From Rothia dentocariosa ATCC 17931 (GTDB taxonomy: Bacteria; Actinomycetota; Actinomycetes; Actinomycetales; Micrococcaceae): 64,000 nucleotides of DNA. The notes under the pieces are model-generated. The model was given only the letters and a program-made list of their open reading frames with translations, was not told where the DNA came from and did not search any database. The position numbers and the translations under genes are program-made. This document shows, piece after piece, positions 39,765 through 48,538 of this stretch. How positions within the stretch are numbered: the first letter of the stretch is position 1; every line of letters starts with the position of its first letter. The DNA is taken from NCBI RefSeq assembly GCF_000164695.2, contig NC_014643.1, positions 1,612,001-1,676,000 on the forward strand, given 5' to 3'.

Positions 39765-41269
39765 TGAGTGAAGAAGTCCTCAGCTTCGAAGAAGCCATCG
39801 AGAAATATGATCCGGTGCTTGGTTTTGAGGTGCACGTAGAGCTCAATACAAACACCAAAATGTTCGATGCCGCTCCGAACGTTTTCGGGGATGAACCGAA
39901 CACCAATATCACCCCGGTCTCGCTTGGGCTGCCCGGTGTGCTTCCCGTGGTGAACAAGGTTGCAGTTGAATCAGCTATTAAGCTGGGTCTTGCCCTGGGA
40001 TGCGATATCGCACCTATCTCGTATTTTGCGCGTAAAAACTACTTCTACCCGGACTCCCCGAAGAACTTCCAGACCTCGCAGCATCACGGTCCTATAGCTG
40101 AGAACGGCAAGCTGGATGTAGAACTCGAAGACGGAACCGTCTTTACCGTTGAGATTGAGCGCGCGCATATGGAGGAAGACGCCGGTAAGCTCACCCACGT
40201 GGGCGGCGCCGACGGGCGCATCCAGGGCGCGGCATTCTCGCTGGTGGATTACAACCGCGCCGGTGTGCCGCTAATCGAGATTGTGACCCGCCCGATTGTG
40301 GGCGCTGGCGAGCGTGCACCCGAACTGGCACGCGCCTATGTTGCGGCGATTCGTGAGATTGTCAAAGGCTTGGGTATCTCGGATGCTCGCATGGAGCGCG
40401 GTAACGTGCGATGTGACGCAAACGTTTCGCTCATGCCCAAGGGGAGCGAGAAATTCGGTACTCGTTCGGAGACGAAGAACGTTAACTCCCTGCGCTCGGT
40501 GGAACGTGCGGTACGCTATGAAATTCGCCGTCACGCTGCTATTTTGGAGCGTGGCGAGAAAATTCAGCAGGAAACCCGCCACTGGCATGAGGATACCCGC
40601 GAGACTTCATCAGGGCGCCCCAAATCTGATGCCGATGATTACCGCTACTTCCCGGAACCCGACCTGGTGCCCGTGGTACCCGAGACGGCGTGGGTTGAAG
40701 AGCTGCGTGCAAGCCTGCCCGAGCCTCCTGCGGAACGTCGCCGCCGGTTGAAGGCGGAGTGGGGATACTCAGATGAAGAGTTCCGTGACGTGGTCAATGC
40801 CGGTGCTCTTGATGTTGTTGAGCAGACTATTGCCGCTGGGGCTAGCGCATCCGCTGCCCGCAAGTGGTGGATGGGCGAGATTGCGCGCCAGGCCAAGCAG
40901 GCCGAGGTTGAGCTGACCGCGCTGGGTATTGAACCTGTAACCGTGGTGGAGCTTGAGACCCTGATCGCCGAGGGCAAGATTAACGACAAGATTGCGCGTA
41001 AGGTACTGGAGTATGTGCTCGCTGGCGAAGGTAAGCCTGCCGAGATCGTTGAGGCTCGCGGCCTTGCCGTGGTTTCTGATGACGGTGCGCTCACTGCCGC
41101 CGTTGAGGAGGCTTTGGCGGCCATGCCGGATGTTGCCGATAAGATTCGTGCCGGTAAGGTTCAGGCGGCCGGTGCGATCGTTGGCCAGGTGATGAAAGCT
41201 ACCCGGGGCCAGGCGGATGCGGCTCGCGTGCGTGAGCTTATTCTGCAGGCCTGCGGCGTGGAAGGCTAA
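39764..41269 (+). CDS. gatB: Asp/Glu-tRNA amidotransferase subunit B
   Basis: 501 residues. The N-terminal kinase/transamidase cradle has the [15 protein letters not shown] motif and the [19 protein letters not shown] segment, HMEEDAGKL and [12 protein letters not shown]. The C-terminal YqeY-like tail (about 350-501) binds the tRNA. It phosphorylates the mischarged aminoacyl-tRNA before amidation with ammonia from GatA. Last gene of the operon, followed by a strong terminator. Confidence 0.97.
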   Translation: MSEEVLSFEEAIEKYDPVLGFEVHVELNTNTKMFDAAPNVFGDEPNTNITPVSLGLPGVLPVVNKVAVESAIKLGLALGCDIAPISYFARKNYFYPDSPKNFQTSQHHGPIAENGKLDVELEDGTVFTVEIERAHMEEDAGKLTHVGGADGRIQGAAFSLVDYNRAGVPLIEIVTRPIVGAGERAPELARAYVAAIREIVKGLGISDARMERGNVRCDANVSLMPKGSEKFGTRSETKNVNSLRSVERAVRYEIRRHAAILERGEKIQQETRHWHEDTRETSSGRPKSDADDYRYFPEPDLVPVVPETAWVEELRASLPEPPAERRRRLKAEWGYSDEEFRDVVNAGALDVVEQTIAAGASASAARKWWMGEIARQAKQAEVELTALGIEPVTVVELETLIAEGKINDKIARKVLEYVLAGEGKPAEIVEARGLAVVSDDGALTAAVEEALAAMPDVADKIRAGKVQAAGAIVGQVMKATRGQADAARVRELILQACGVEG

Positions 41270-41308
41270 AACCGATCCAACCCAGATAAGGCTCTCTGTT
41301 TGAGGGCT

Positions 41309-41371
41309 AAAAGGCTCTTTATGTGAATCAAGCGTTTGAAACTCCGCTGTATTCACATAAAGAGCCTTTTT
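41309..41371 (+). terminator. Terminator after gatCAB
   Basis: AAAAGGCTCTTTATGTGAAT pairs perfectly over 20 bases with ATTCACATAAAGAGCCTTTT, followed by a T run. The core AAAAGGCTCTTTAT is repeated in the next gene's terminator. Confidence 0.9.
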
Positions 41372-41470
41372 ACGTTGCAGCATGGGACAGGCAATAGCAG
41401 ACATGCGGTGCGTTTAACCCTACGGTAAAGTAGTGATGAACAACATAGTGGGTGAGAGAGAGGAACACCA

Positions 41471-43144
41471 ATGAAGGTTATGCGCAGCCTAAGACCCAGA
41501 ACCCTTGTCATGCTTACAGCGTTGACCCTTATCTTGTCGGCCAGTTCGGTTCTTGAGAGCGTCATCATCAAATACTTGACTGATGCGGTCACATCTTATG
41601 ACCACATCCTCTTTGCGTGGATGCTTGCGGCTGTGCCCACATATCTTGTCGTTGACGCGTTTCTCCATTATGTACGCCAGTATCGTGCCGCTCTCGCTGG
41701 GGTGCAGATTCAGAATAATCTGCGTGCAGAACTGTTCCGCCGCATCGGGCTTTCTCCCGTAGCGCGGCTGACGGGCAGGAGCTCCGAATACTATTTTTCG
41801 CAGTTCACGAGTCAGCTTGAAAGCATTAAAACCAACTATATTGACGTTATTTTCTGGGGCGGATACCTCACCGCGCAGCTTATCTTCGCCATTGTGGCTG
41901 CTTTTATTCTGAACCCGTTCATGGCGTGCGCCGTTCTTGCGCTGAGCCTGCCGGTGGGTTTGATGCCGATGCTGACTCGAAAACGTATTGGTACCGTGAC
42001 GAAAGTTTATGCTTCGCGGACCGACGCATTGAACGAGGTTAGCGGTGATGCTCTCCGCAGCGCTTTGGGGTGGAAGATTCTGGGCGCATACTCATTCGTG
42101 GCTAAACGCTTTTCTGAAGAATTGAGTGAATGGTACGTGGCGGCGCAGAGCTATCAGCGCACGCAGGAACGTGTAGACGCCGTCAATAGTATGTTCACGA
42201 AACTTCTGTATTTGGGAACGTGGCTTGCCGGTGGGGCGTTGGTGCTCTTGGGGCTATCGAGCGTGGGCGAGGTGGTCGCTTTTGCCCAGTTGACCGGTAT
42301 GATTTGCATGCCGCTGTTTATGTCTACAGGTTTGCTGACCCAGTATTATGCAGGTCGTGAGATTATTCGCAAGATTAATACGGAAGTACCCGCTGTGGAA
42401 GATTACCGATCGGGCGAGCCTCTCACACTGGACGCGATTACCTATCGTGACGTCAAGCCGTTGGGTGAAAAGTCGGCGGGCTATGGCGTGAGTTTCATAT
42501 TTGAGACGGGTAAAAAGTATCTGGTGATTGGCGCATCCGGCTCGGGCAAATCTACGCTTTTCAAACCTCTTTTTGGAAATCACCCCGAATACAGTGGAAC
42601 TATTGAGGTACACGAAGATGGGCAGACGCGCGATCTGCGTGAGATTGCTGAACAGGATATGCATGCTTCCCTAGGGCTGCTTGCGCAGGACAGTCATCTG
42701 CTGCACGATAGCCTGCGCGAAAATGTTCGCCTGTATGATCCGTCGGTGCCGGATGTGCAGATTCTCTGGGCTTGTGAGCGCGCAGGTCTGGGCGAGTGGG
42801 TTTCCGCTAAGGGCCTTGATTATATGCTGAGCGACGATTTGAGATCGCTTTCTGGCGGAGAGAAACAGCGTATCTTGCTCGCACGTATGCTCTTGCACGA
42901 ACGCTCTTTCTATATTGTGGATGAGCTCACCACTGGGTTGGACCACGCTACGGCGGGACGGGTTGAGCGTGCTCTTTTCGAGAGCATGGAAGGGTTTGTT
43001 TACATTACGCACCGTACGGTTCCCGAGGTTTTGGAGGCGGTCGATGAGGTACTTGTCATGGAAGACGGCGAGCTTGTAGCCTCCGGAACCTGGGATGATG
43101 TGCACGCGGCCGCCCTAGAACGCGGGCTTGTGGGACATCCCTGA
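41471..43144 (+). CDS. ABC exporter-type transporter (fused membrane and ATPase domains)
   Basis: 557 residues. The N-terminal membrane domain (about 10-320) has six likely helices, starting at LVMLTALTLILSASSVL. The C-terminal ATPase domain has Walker A GASGSGKST (K360), Q-loop LLAQDSHLL, signature LSGGEKQ (near 461), Walker B with FYIVDELTTGLD, and the switch His in YITHR. The Walker B Glu follows Asp normally, so ATP hydrolysis is expected. One chain carries one half-transporter, so it works as a dimer. The substrate (lipid, peptide or drug) is unknown. GAGGAAC ribosome site upstream. It is alone between two strong terminators. Confidence 0.88.
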   Translation: MKVMRSLRPRTLVMLTALTLILSASSVLESVIIKYLTDAVTSYDHILFAWMLAAVPTYLVVDAFLHYVRQYRAALAGVQIQNNLRAELFRRIGLSPVARLTGRSSEYYFSQFTSQLESIKTNYIDVIFWGGYLTAQLIFAIVAAFILNPFMACAVLALSLPVGLMPMLTRKRIGTVTKVYASRTDALNEVSGDALRSALGWKILGAYSFVAKRFSEELSEWYVAAQSYQRTQERVDAVNSMFTKLLYLGTWLAGGALVLLGLSSVGEVVAFAQLTGMICMPLFMSTGLLTQYYAGREIIRKINTEVPAVEDYRSGEPLTLDAITYRDVKPLGEKSAGYGVSFIFETGKKYLVIGASGSGKSTLFKPLFGNHPEYSGTIEVHEDGQTRDLREIAEQDMHASLGLLAQDSHLLHDSLRENVRLYDPSVPDVQILWACERAGLGEWVSAKGLDYMLSDDLRSLSGGEKQRILLARMLLHERSFYIVDELTTGLDHATAGRVERALFESMEGFVYITHRTVPEVLEAVDEVLVMEDGELVASGTWDDVHAAALERGLVGHP

Positions 43145-43153
43145 TAACCTGCT

Positions 43154-43217
43154 AAAAAGGCTCTTTATTCCAATAAAGCGTATTATTCGCCGCTTTATTG
43201 GAATAAAGAGCCTTTTT
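43154..43217 (+). terminator. Terminator after the ABC exporter
   Basis: A perfect 27-bp stem begins AAAAAGGCTCTTTATTCC and ends in CCTTTTT, with a 10-base loop. It shares the AAAAGGCTCTTTAT core with the gatB terminator. Confidence 0.9.
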
Positions 43218-43229
43218 GCGTCCCCAGGA

Positions 43230-43308
43230 AAGGGTATACCCGCTTATTTGGTAATCCCTAGGTGTGTGAGGATGAAGGCGTAGTCCCACGCGATCTCATG
43301 CCAGCGGG
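43230..43308 (-). pseudogene. Duplicated 3' end of the oligopeptidase B gene
   Basis: 79 bases that match 43357-43435 at 77 of 79 positions, offset by 127. Read on the minus strand it encodes RWHEIAWDYAFILTHLGITK and a stop, the last 20 residues of the adjacent peptidase with one change (H for R). There is no upstream coding sequence for the rest of the protein, so it is a remnant from a tandem duplication and deletion, or a partial duplication. Confidence 0.85.
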
Positions 43309-43316
43309 CTGGAGCA

Positions 43317-43353
43317 TGCAGATTCCGAGCGCGCGAGGTACCAAATCTGCGTG
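43317..43353 (-). terminator. Hairpin between the two copies of the peptidase 3' end
   Basis: GCAGATT and AATCTGC pair around a GC-rich interior, just after the functional stop on the minus strand. It may terminate the peptidase transcript. No T run. Confidence 0.4.
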
Positions 43354-43356
43354 CGG

Positions 43357-43435
43357 AAGGGTGTACCCGCTTATTTGGTAATCCCTAGGTGTGTGAGGAT
43401 GAAGGCGTAGTCCCACGCGATCTCACGCCAGCGGG
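43357..43435 (-). repeat. Second copy of 79-bp direct repeat (3' end of oligopeptidase B gene)
   Basis: The functional copy of the repeat described at 43230-43308. It contains the true stop codon and the last codons of the peptidase gene. Confidence 0.85.
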
Positions 43436-45572
43436 TATACCGCCCGGAGCCCCCTCCATGTCCGCCGGTCATATCGATCTTCAACAGCGGGGTGGGGGAT
43501 GACGGGTCGATGGTTTCGCGCAGTTTTGCAATCCATTTGGCGGGTTCCACATAGAACACGCGCGTATCGTGCAGGCTGGTCACCGCCGCGATAGCGGGGT
43601 AGCGCACGGGGCGAATGTTCTCGTAGGGGGTGTAGGACTTCATGTACTCGTACACTTCCTTATCTTCAATGGGGTTGCCCCATTCTTCCCATTCCAAAGC
43701 AGAAAGCGGCAGGTCAGGGTCAAGGATGGTGGTGAGCGCATCCACGAAGGGAACCTGGGCAATTGAGACTGCATATTTCTCAGGAGCCAGGTTCAGCACG
43801 GCACCCATGAGCAACCCGCCCGCAGAACCACCGTAGCAGGCGATACGCGCAGGATCCGCCCATGGCTTGGTCGCCAGGTAATCGGTGACATCCACAAAAT
43901 CAGTGAATGAGTTCTTCTTGTGAAGCTTCTTGCCGTTGAGGTACCAGGTGCGCCCCATCTCGCCACCACCGCGAATATGCGCAATCACGTACACCACTCC
44001 GCGGTCCAAAATAGACAACGTGGGGATGGAGAACATGGGGTCCATCGAAATTTCATAGGAGCCGTAAGCGTACTGAAGCACCGGATGCGGCTGTGTCAGG
44101 TCAAGATCGGCACGGTGAATCACCGAGATGGGGATGAGGGTTCCATCGGCGGCGGGTGCCCAGTCACGGTAGGCACGATAATCCTCACGCTGATAACCGC
44201 CAAGCACCGGGGTCTCGCGGCGCAGAAGCAGGGTCTGCGACATGGGGAAGTAATCGTATACGCGGCGTGGAGTTAGGAATGAGGTGTAGGCAATGCGGAT
44301 AACCGGGGAATAGTTCTCGGCACGCAGCACGCCAGCGGTGTACAGTTCCTCATCGAACCCGGCAGGCTCCATGAACGTGATGCCTGCGGGCTTCTTGCGG
44401 CGCCACTGCACGGGCAGCTGCTCCCGCGGGGCAAGGAACAGGCGTGTGGTTGTATCCGCGCGGGCGGTCACCACCAGGTGGGTCGCAGAGAGCGTGAACC
44501 CTTCGAGGCGAACGTTTTCGCTGTGGCGAATCACCGGAACCCAACGCTTCGAATATTCCTCTAAAGATTCGCCTTCTTTCGGCATATCGGCGAGCACCAG
44601 CTCTGAGTTCAGCGCCTTATAGTCGTGCTGAATCAGCAGATGGGTTTCACCGGCAATCGTGATCGGCTCCGCCTGGTACTCAATGCGTGCATCCCTCGGA
44701 ATGATCACGCGCGGCGTGCTCTTCGGGTCGGCAATAGGCACCAGGCTAACCTCGGTAAACTCGGAGTTACCGCTTGAGAGCACGATGGACGAACGGTCGG
44801 CGCTCATTGCTGAACCCAGCCACATGGTGGGGTCAGTTTCCTCGTAGATCAGGTGGTCTTCGGTGCCCGCCCCAATATCGTGCACATACACGCGGTAGGG
44901 ACGCCACGAATCGTCCGGCACCGTGTACACGAGCTGCTGTGCATGGTTGATGAAGAACGACCCGCCGCTAATATTCGGGATGGTATCGGGCAGGAACTCG
45001 CCCGTTTCCAGGTTGAGGAAGCGCTGCTCGTAACGTTCGTCGCCTTTCTCATCAACCGAAATGCTCAGGAGTTTACCGTTACGCGAAGGCTGGAACACAC
45101 CGAGTGCGAAGAACTCCATGTCTTTGGCATACTCATTGCAGTCAAGCACCACCGATTCGCCTTCCAGCGGCTCGCCGGGCTTAATAACCGGGGGAGTGTA
45201 GCGCACCACCTCGTCGCCCTCATGCAGGGCAGGGTAACGGTAGAAAATCGGGTACTGACCGCCGGGAACCATGCGGCTGTAATACCACCAATCGCCGATG
45301 CGATTCGGAACCGTCAAATCTGTGAGCAGGGTGCGGGACTTGATCTCTTCAAAGATGCGCTCGCGTAGAGGCTGCTGATCCGCTGTGACGGCGGCAGTGT
45401 AGTCTGCCTCCGCGTTCAGGTAGTCGAGGACTTCCTGGTCTTCTTTATCGCGCATCCACTCGTAATGGTCGATAAAAGTATCGCCGTGATACTCACGAAT
45501 ATGTTCAACCTTTTTAGGGACGGGAACGAGGGGAACTTCTTCTGCCGGTGTGGTGTTCGATGCGTCGCTCAT
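43371..45572 (-). CDS. ptrB: Oligopeptidase B (S9 family serine peptidase)
   Basis: 733 residues, a normal length. The N-terminal seven-bladed propeller (about 75-430) limits access to small peptides; the C-terminal alpha/beta hydrolase holds the triad: S583 in CYGGSAGGLLMGA, Asp in TSLHDTRVFYVEP and His in MTGGHGGGSGRY. The region AHIRGGGEMGRTWYLNGK is the oligopeptidase B signature. It cleaves short peptides after basic residues, in the cytoplasm. ATG start with AAGGAGC upstream. Its last 65 coding bases are duplicated downstream. Confidence 0.93.
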   Translation of the reverse strand: MSDASNTTPAEEVPLVPVPKKVEHIREYHGDTFIDHYEWMRDKEDQEVLDYLNAEADYTAAVTADQQPLRERIFEEIKSRTLLTDLTVPNRIGDWWYYSRMVPGGQYPIFYRYPALHEGDEVVRYTPPVIKPGEPLEGESVVLDCNEYAKDMEFFALGVFQPSRNGKLLSISVDEKGDERYEQRFLNLETGEFLPDTIPNISGGSFFINHAQQLVYTVPDDSWRPYRVYVHDIGAGTEDHLIYEETDPTMWLGSAMSADRSSIVLSSGNSEFTEVSLVPIADPKSTPRVIIPRDARIEYQAEPITIAGETHLLIQHDYKALNSELVLADMPKEGESLEEYSKRWVPVIRHSENVRLEGFTLSATHLVVTARADTTTRLFLAPREQLPVQWRRKKPAGITFMEPAGFDEELYTAGVLRAENYSPVIRIAYTSFLTPRRVYDYFPMSQTLLLRRETPVLGGYQREDYRAYRDWAPAADGTLIPISVIHRADLDLTQPHPVLQYAYGSYEISMDPMFSIPTLSILDRGVVYVIAHIRGGGEMGRTWYLNGKKLHKKNSFTDFVDVTDYLATKPWADPARIACYGGSAGGLLMGAVLNLAPEKYAVSIAQVPFVDALTTILDPDLPLSALEWEEWGNPIEDKEVYEYMKSYTPYENIRPVRYPAIAAVTSLHDTRVFYVEPAKWIAKLRETIDPSSPTPLLKIDMTGGHGGGSGRYTRWREIAWDYAFILTHLGITK

Positions 45573-45699
45573 GGGGCTCCTTGATTCGGGCTCGACTAGT
45601 TGGCGAATGCTTTGTTAGCTTGTTCTCTAGTGTAGCGACTTGAGAGGTAAATTACTGCCCTAGCACGGTTTTTGGGGTGATATTGGGATCAAGAACGTG

Positions 45700-45705
45700 T
45701 AGAAT
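45700..45705 (+). promoter_or_regulatory. -10 candidate ahead of the abi leader hairpin
   Basis: TAGAAT, preceded by TG, would start transcription near 45712-45716, just before the hairpin at 45719. No convincing -35 is seen. Confidence 0.35.
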
Positions 45706-45718
45706 GGAGGCAATCGTT

Positions 45719-45762
45719 CAGCCCGCCTCGATTTACGTTGAGAGTGGGCTGGATCTCTTTTT
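45719..45762 (+). ncRNA. Hairpin with T run immediately before the AbiF-like gene; possible small RNA or attenuator
   Basis: CAGCCCGC pairs with GTGGGCTG (8 bp including one G-U) around a loop with a smaller CTC/GAG pairing, and is followed by TCTCTTTTT. The arrangement -10, hairpin with terminator tail, then toxin-like gene resembles that of RNA-regulated abortive-infection systems, where most transcripts stop as a short RNA and some read on. It lies outside the abi coding frame, 20 bases before its ribosome site and start. Whether it is a regulatory RNA or a terminator for upstream transcription cannot be settled by eye. Confidence 0.45.
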
Positions 45763-45782
45763 GTATATCAAAGGCGGATACA

Positions 45783-46748
45783 TTGGGAACAATACCTCTA
45801 AAGCCACCAACGACGCTTGAGCAGCAGATTGAGCGGTTACGTAAGCGGGGGATGAGCATCGAAGATGATATAGCTCAGCAGTGGCTAAGTAATATCTCTT
45901 ATTACCGTTTGTCAGCGTATTGGTATCCGAATCGAATTATAACTAAAAATTCTGATGGACAAATATGTAGAGGTGACCTGTTTATGCCCAGAACCTCGTT
46001 TGAAGATGTTATAGCTCTTTACGAGGCTGATCGTAAGCTTCGTACGCTTATTCATGATGGTATCGAACGTATTGAAGTAGCTTTACGAGCTCGTATTGGT
46101 GAGTTGTTAGTTTCTGAAGGATCACTAAGTTATCGTAATAAGATTATATTTCGGCCTAATTTTAAACATGAAGAATGGCTAGAAACTGCTGATAAACGCG
46201 TTTCTCGTGCTATGCGACGTAATGAATCTATTAAGCATTATGCAGATCAATATGGTGGTCAATACCCTTTTTGGGTTCTTGCTGATGTCCTTGATTTTTC
46301 TGATATTTCAAAGCTTTATGAAGGGTTGAAAACAACTGATCAATATAAATTGGCGGAAGATTTAGGCGTGAATATTGACCTAAATCTGCTGTCCGCAAAC
46401 CTGCGGAGGAAAACACTTCGCAGTCATCCACTTGTACGCTGGTTTGAGCAGCTATCCATTGTGAGGAATACATGTGCTCATCATGGAAGACTCTGGAATA
46501 AGTCTTTTACCCCTGCCTCTACCAATGCTTTGCGTACGGTACATGGGCTTTCTACTTTACCTGACGGGCAAAGTGGACGGATCTATGGAACTCTTGTCCT
46601 TATGGCATTTTTGTTGCGAACTATATCCCCTAATTCATCGTGGCAAGGAAAAATTGTTAATCTTCTTGAGGATAAATTTATACCGAATCCAATAGTATCC
46701 ATGAAAAGCATGGGTTTGCCGAATAGTTGGTCCGGCTCCCTTTTATAG
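45783..46748 (+). CDS. Abi_2 / AbiF-type HEPN abortive infection protein
   Basis: 321 residues from a TTG start with AAAGGCGG 5 bases upstream; the frame is open further up but those codons lie in the hairpin. The family pattern is complete: LEQQIERLRKRGM, SNISYYRLSAYWYP, YEADRKLRTLIHDGIERIEVALRARI, the YPFWVLADVLDFSDISKLYEGL segment, and the HEPN ribonuclease motif RNTCAHHGRLWN with R228 and H233. Such proteins cut or bind RNA and stop growth during phage infection; relatives work with a nearby small RNA and have been proposed as ancestors of Cas13. The gene is markedly more AT-rich than its neighbours, a sign of transfer. It stands alone, followed by a short AT hairpin. Confidence 0.85.
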   Translation: MGTIPLKPPTTLEQQIERLRKRGMSIEDDIAQQWLSNISYYRLSAYWYPNRIITKNSDGQICRGDLFMPRTSFEDVIALYEADRKLRTLIHDGIERIEVALRARIGELLVSEGSLSYRNKIIFRPNFKHEEWLETADKRVSRAMRRNESIKHYADQYGGQYPFWVLADVLDFSDISKLYEGLKTTDQYKLAEDLGVNIDLNLLSANLRRKTLRSHPLVRWFEQLSIVRNTCAHHGRLWNKSFTPASTNALRTVHGLSTLPDGQSGRIYGTLVLMAFLLRTISPNSSWQGKIVNLLEDKFIPNPIVSMKSMGLPNSWSGSLL

Positions 46749-46755
46749 GCCTAAT

Positions 46756-46774
46756 AAGAATTGTTATTCTTTTT
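46756..46774 (+). terminator. AT-rich terminator after the AbiF-like gene
   Basis: AAGAAT-TGTT-ATTCTT hairpin followed by T residues, 8 bases after the stop. The stem is weak (6 bp, mostly A-T). Confidence 0.5.
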
Positions 46775-47099
46775 AATAACTTGCCCTTCGGAGTTATTTG
46801 CAGTGCTAAAACTGTGCTATCAACTAGTTTGAGACAGATATATCCCGCAATAACGATGGTAAACCAGAAGGTTTTTACCAGGGGGTAAGTACTTCGTCAA
46901 AGAATGCCGGAACCAGCAGGCGAGCCCCACGGAGCCAATGCCTGCGCTGGACATAGAAATCTGCAGCGGTGTATCTGTCGACGCCATATCTAGGGATGTA
47001 CGCAGTGACCCTTGATAGACAGCTCAACTTCCATTTCACTATGCTTGAAAGATGATGTTGAGTTTTCAGCGTCTTTCACAGCTCATGCAAGGAGGAAAA
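46775..47099. other. Intergenic region between abi and SDR genes
   Basis: About 325 bases with no supported gene. It shows two small hairpins (AATAACT...AGTTATT at 46775-46798; TGGTAAA...TTTACCA at 46857-46880). Base composition returns to normal after about 46900. A small RNA partner of the abi gene could also lie here, but nothing marks it clearly. Confidence 0.4.
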
Positions 47100-47846
47100 A
47101 TGGCACAGATTGCTCTCGTCACCGGCGCAAGCCGCGGTATTGGTAAGGCGACCGCAGTTCGGGTGGTGAAGCTGGGGTATCACGTGATTGCGCAGCACCG
47201 TGCGGGAAACCCGGACTTTAGCGAGGTAGAGGCTGCCGCATCCGAGCGCGGGGTAAAAGTAACACCCGTACAGGCTGATTTCTCAGACCCGCAGTCCGTT
47301 TCTGCCCTCTTAACTCACGTGAAGGATGCGCTGGGTGGGGATACCCTCGACGTTGCTGTGCTCAACGCAGGTGTTGGTACGCAGGGAACCTTCCAGGAGC
47401 TCAACGGAGAGGCTCTGCGCAGTCTGCTGCAGATCAATACGGTTGCCCCCTACGAACTTGCTGCCGGGCTGGTGCCGCTTATGAGCGCACCGGGCGGGCG
47501 TTATATTTTCACCGGGTCGGTGCTGACTCGCTACGCGTTCCCTGCCATGACGGGCTACGGCATGAGTAAGATTGCACTGGAGTACCTGGTGCGTAATATG
47601 GCGGTTGAGCTTGGACCTCAGGGGATTACGGTGAACCTTGTGGCGCCCGGCGTGGTCGATACTGACATTAACGCCGCCTGGCTGCGCGATAATGCGGAGG
47701 CAGCCGAATTCGTGAAATCCGGCAACGCGATGAAGAAGGTTACCCAGCCTGAGGACGTAGCAGAAGTAATTGGTCTGCTGACTCAGAACGCATCGCAAAC
47801 AATTACCGGGCAGATTATTGACGTCTCGATGGGCGATAAGCTCTAA
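47100..47846 (+). CDS. Short-chain dehydrogenase/reductase (SDR)
   Basis: 248 residues from the ATG at 47100 with a strong AGGAGG site. Classical SDR: cofactor loop TGASRGIG, LNAGVG, the catalytic Ser in TGSVLTRYAF, YGMSK (Tyr and Lys), and the PGVVDTDI and SGNAMKKVTQPEDVAEVIGLL regions. The start LVTGASRGIGKATAVRVVKLGYHVI with His/Arg after the second strand suggests NADP(H). It ends QTITGQIIDVSMGDKL, as in 3-oxoacyl-ACP reductase-like members. The substrate is unknown. It stands alone. Confidence 0.88.
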   Translation: MAQIALVTGASRGIGKATAVRVVKLGYHVIAQHRAGNPDFSEVEAAASERGVKVTPVQADFSDPQSVSALLTHVKDALGGDTLDVAVLNAGVGTQGTFQELNGEALRSLLQINTVAPYELAAGLVPLMSAPGGRYIFTGSVLTRYAFPAMTGYGMSKIALEYLVRNMAVELGPQGITVNLVAPGVVDTDINAAWLRDNAEAAEFVKSGNAMKKVTQPEDVAEVIGLLTQNASQTITGQIIDVSMGDKL

Positions 47847-47856
47847 ATCCTGACGT

Positions 47857-47930
47857 CCGCGAGCAGGTAGGATTTGACCGAGTGAGTAGAAAAATCCTAC
47901 CTGTTCCGGACAAAAACCACCTGCTCGCGG
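47857..47930. repeat. GAGCAGGT palindromic repeat, copy 1
   Basis: CCGCGAGCAGGT pairs with ACCTGCTCGCGG at the ends (12 bp). The first arm can instead pair with an internal arm (AGGTAGGATTT with AAATCCTACCT). The 68-base core (47861-47928) matches copy 2 at about 56 of 68 positions. It sits just after the SDR stop and can act as its terminator. Confidence 0.75.
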
Positions 47931-47974
47931 CGAAACTTTATGGTGTGAGAGGCACACATCTTGAGGAGTCACAC

Positions 47975-48403
47975 ATGTACGACTTTAAACGCGAGGGTTT
48001 TCCCGGTTTTCCTCTAGGGCAGAAGATTGAATTCTATGAGCGGAAACTCCCGGAGCCGAGGATGGTAGTTACCGATCTGCCGGGCACAGACAGGAGCATC
48101 CGTACACTTCATAGTCGCCTCGCTCTTGAAGGCTCAGAACATAGTAGTATCGCATGCCAACTCGGAGAAGACGACCTTATTTCTCTGATTGAAATCTCAT
48201 GGGTTGATGGCGATGAATTCTCTTTTGAGGGGCTGCCTCTGGCTGAGCTTTCCGCCGAAGAACTCGTGGCTCAGCTGAGAGAACGGGGCATAGTTGCAGA
48301 GGTTGGTTCCGTGACGGTGGAACTGCCGGAACTTAATATTTCTTTCTTCTTTTTCGAGGATGTTCCCCGTACGGTCTCCTGGCAGACGCCTGAGGCTTTC
48401 TAG
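47975..48403 (+). CDS. Hypothetical protein
   Basis: 142 residues from the ATG at 47975, with GAGGAG 6 bases upstream; the open frame upstream runs through a palindromic repeat and is not coding. The protein is acidic and apparently soluble, with no signal peptide or membrane helix. Segments such as MYDFKREGFPGFPLGQKIEFYERKLPEP and ELNISFFFFEDVPRTVSWQTPEAF show an alternating strand pattern. I do not recognise the family. It lies between copies 1 and 2 of the palindromic repeat, convergent with the SRPBCC gene. Confidence 0.6.
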   Translation: MYDFKREGFPGFPLGQKIEFYERKLPEPRMVVTDLPGTDRSIRTLHSRLALEGSEHSSIACQLGEDDLISLIEISWVDGDEFSFEGLPLAELSAEELVAQLRERGIVAEVGSVTVELPELNISFFFFEDVPRTVSWQTPEAF

Positions 48404-48454
48404 CATCTCTCAGTACTTTTGCGTATTCAGTTGTGCGCGGTGTCTATACCCTCC

Positions 48455-48522
48455 CGAGCAGGTGGTTTTTGGCTGAGTGGATAGAATTTTCCTACCTGCT
48501 CTGGACAAAAACCACCTGCTCG
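48455..48522. repeat. GAGCAGGT palindromic repeat, copy 2
   Basis: CGAGCAGGTGGTTTTTG pairs perfectly with CAAAAACCACCTGCTCG over 17 bases, with a third related arm (CCTACCTGCTC) in the loop. It lies between convergent genes and can end transcription from either side. Confidence 0.8.
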
Positions 48523-48538
48523 CAGGAGGCGTGGGGTT

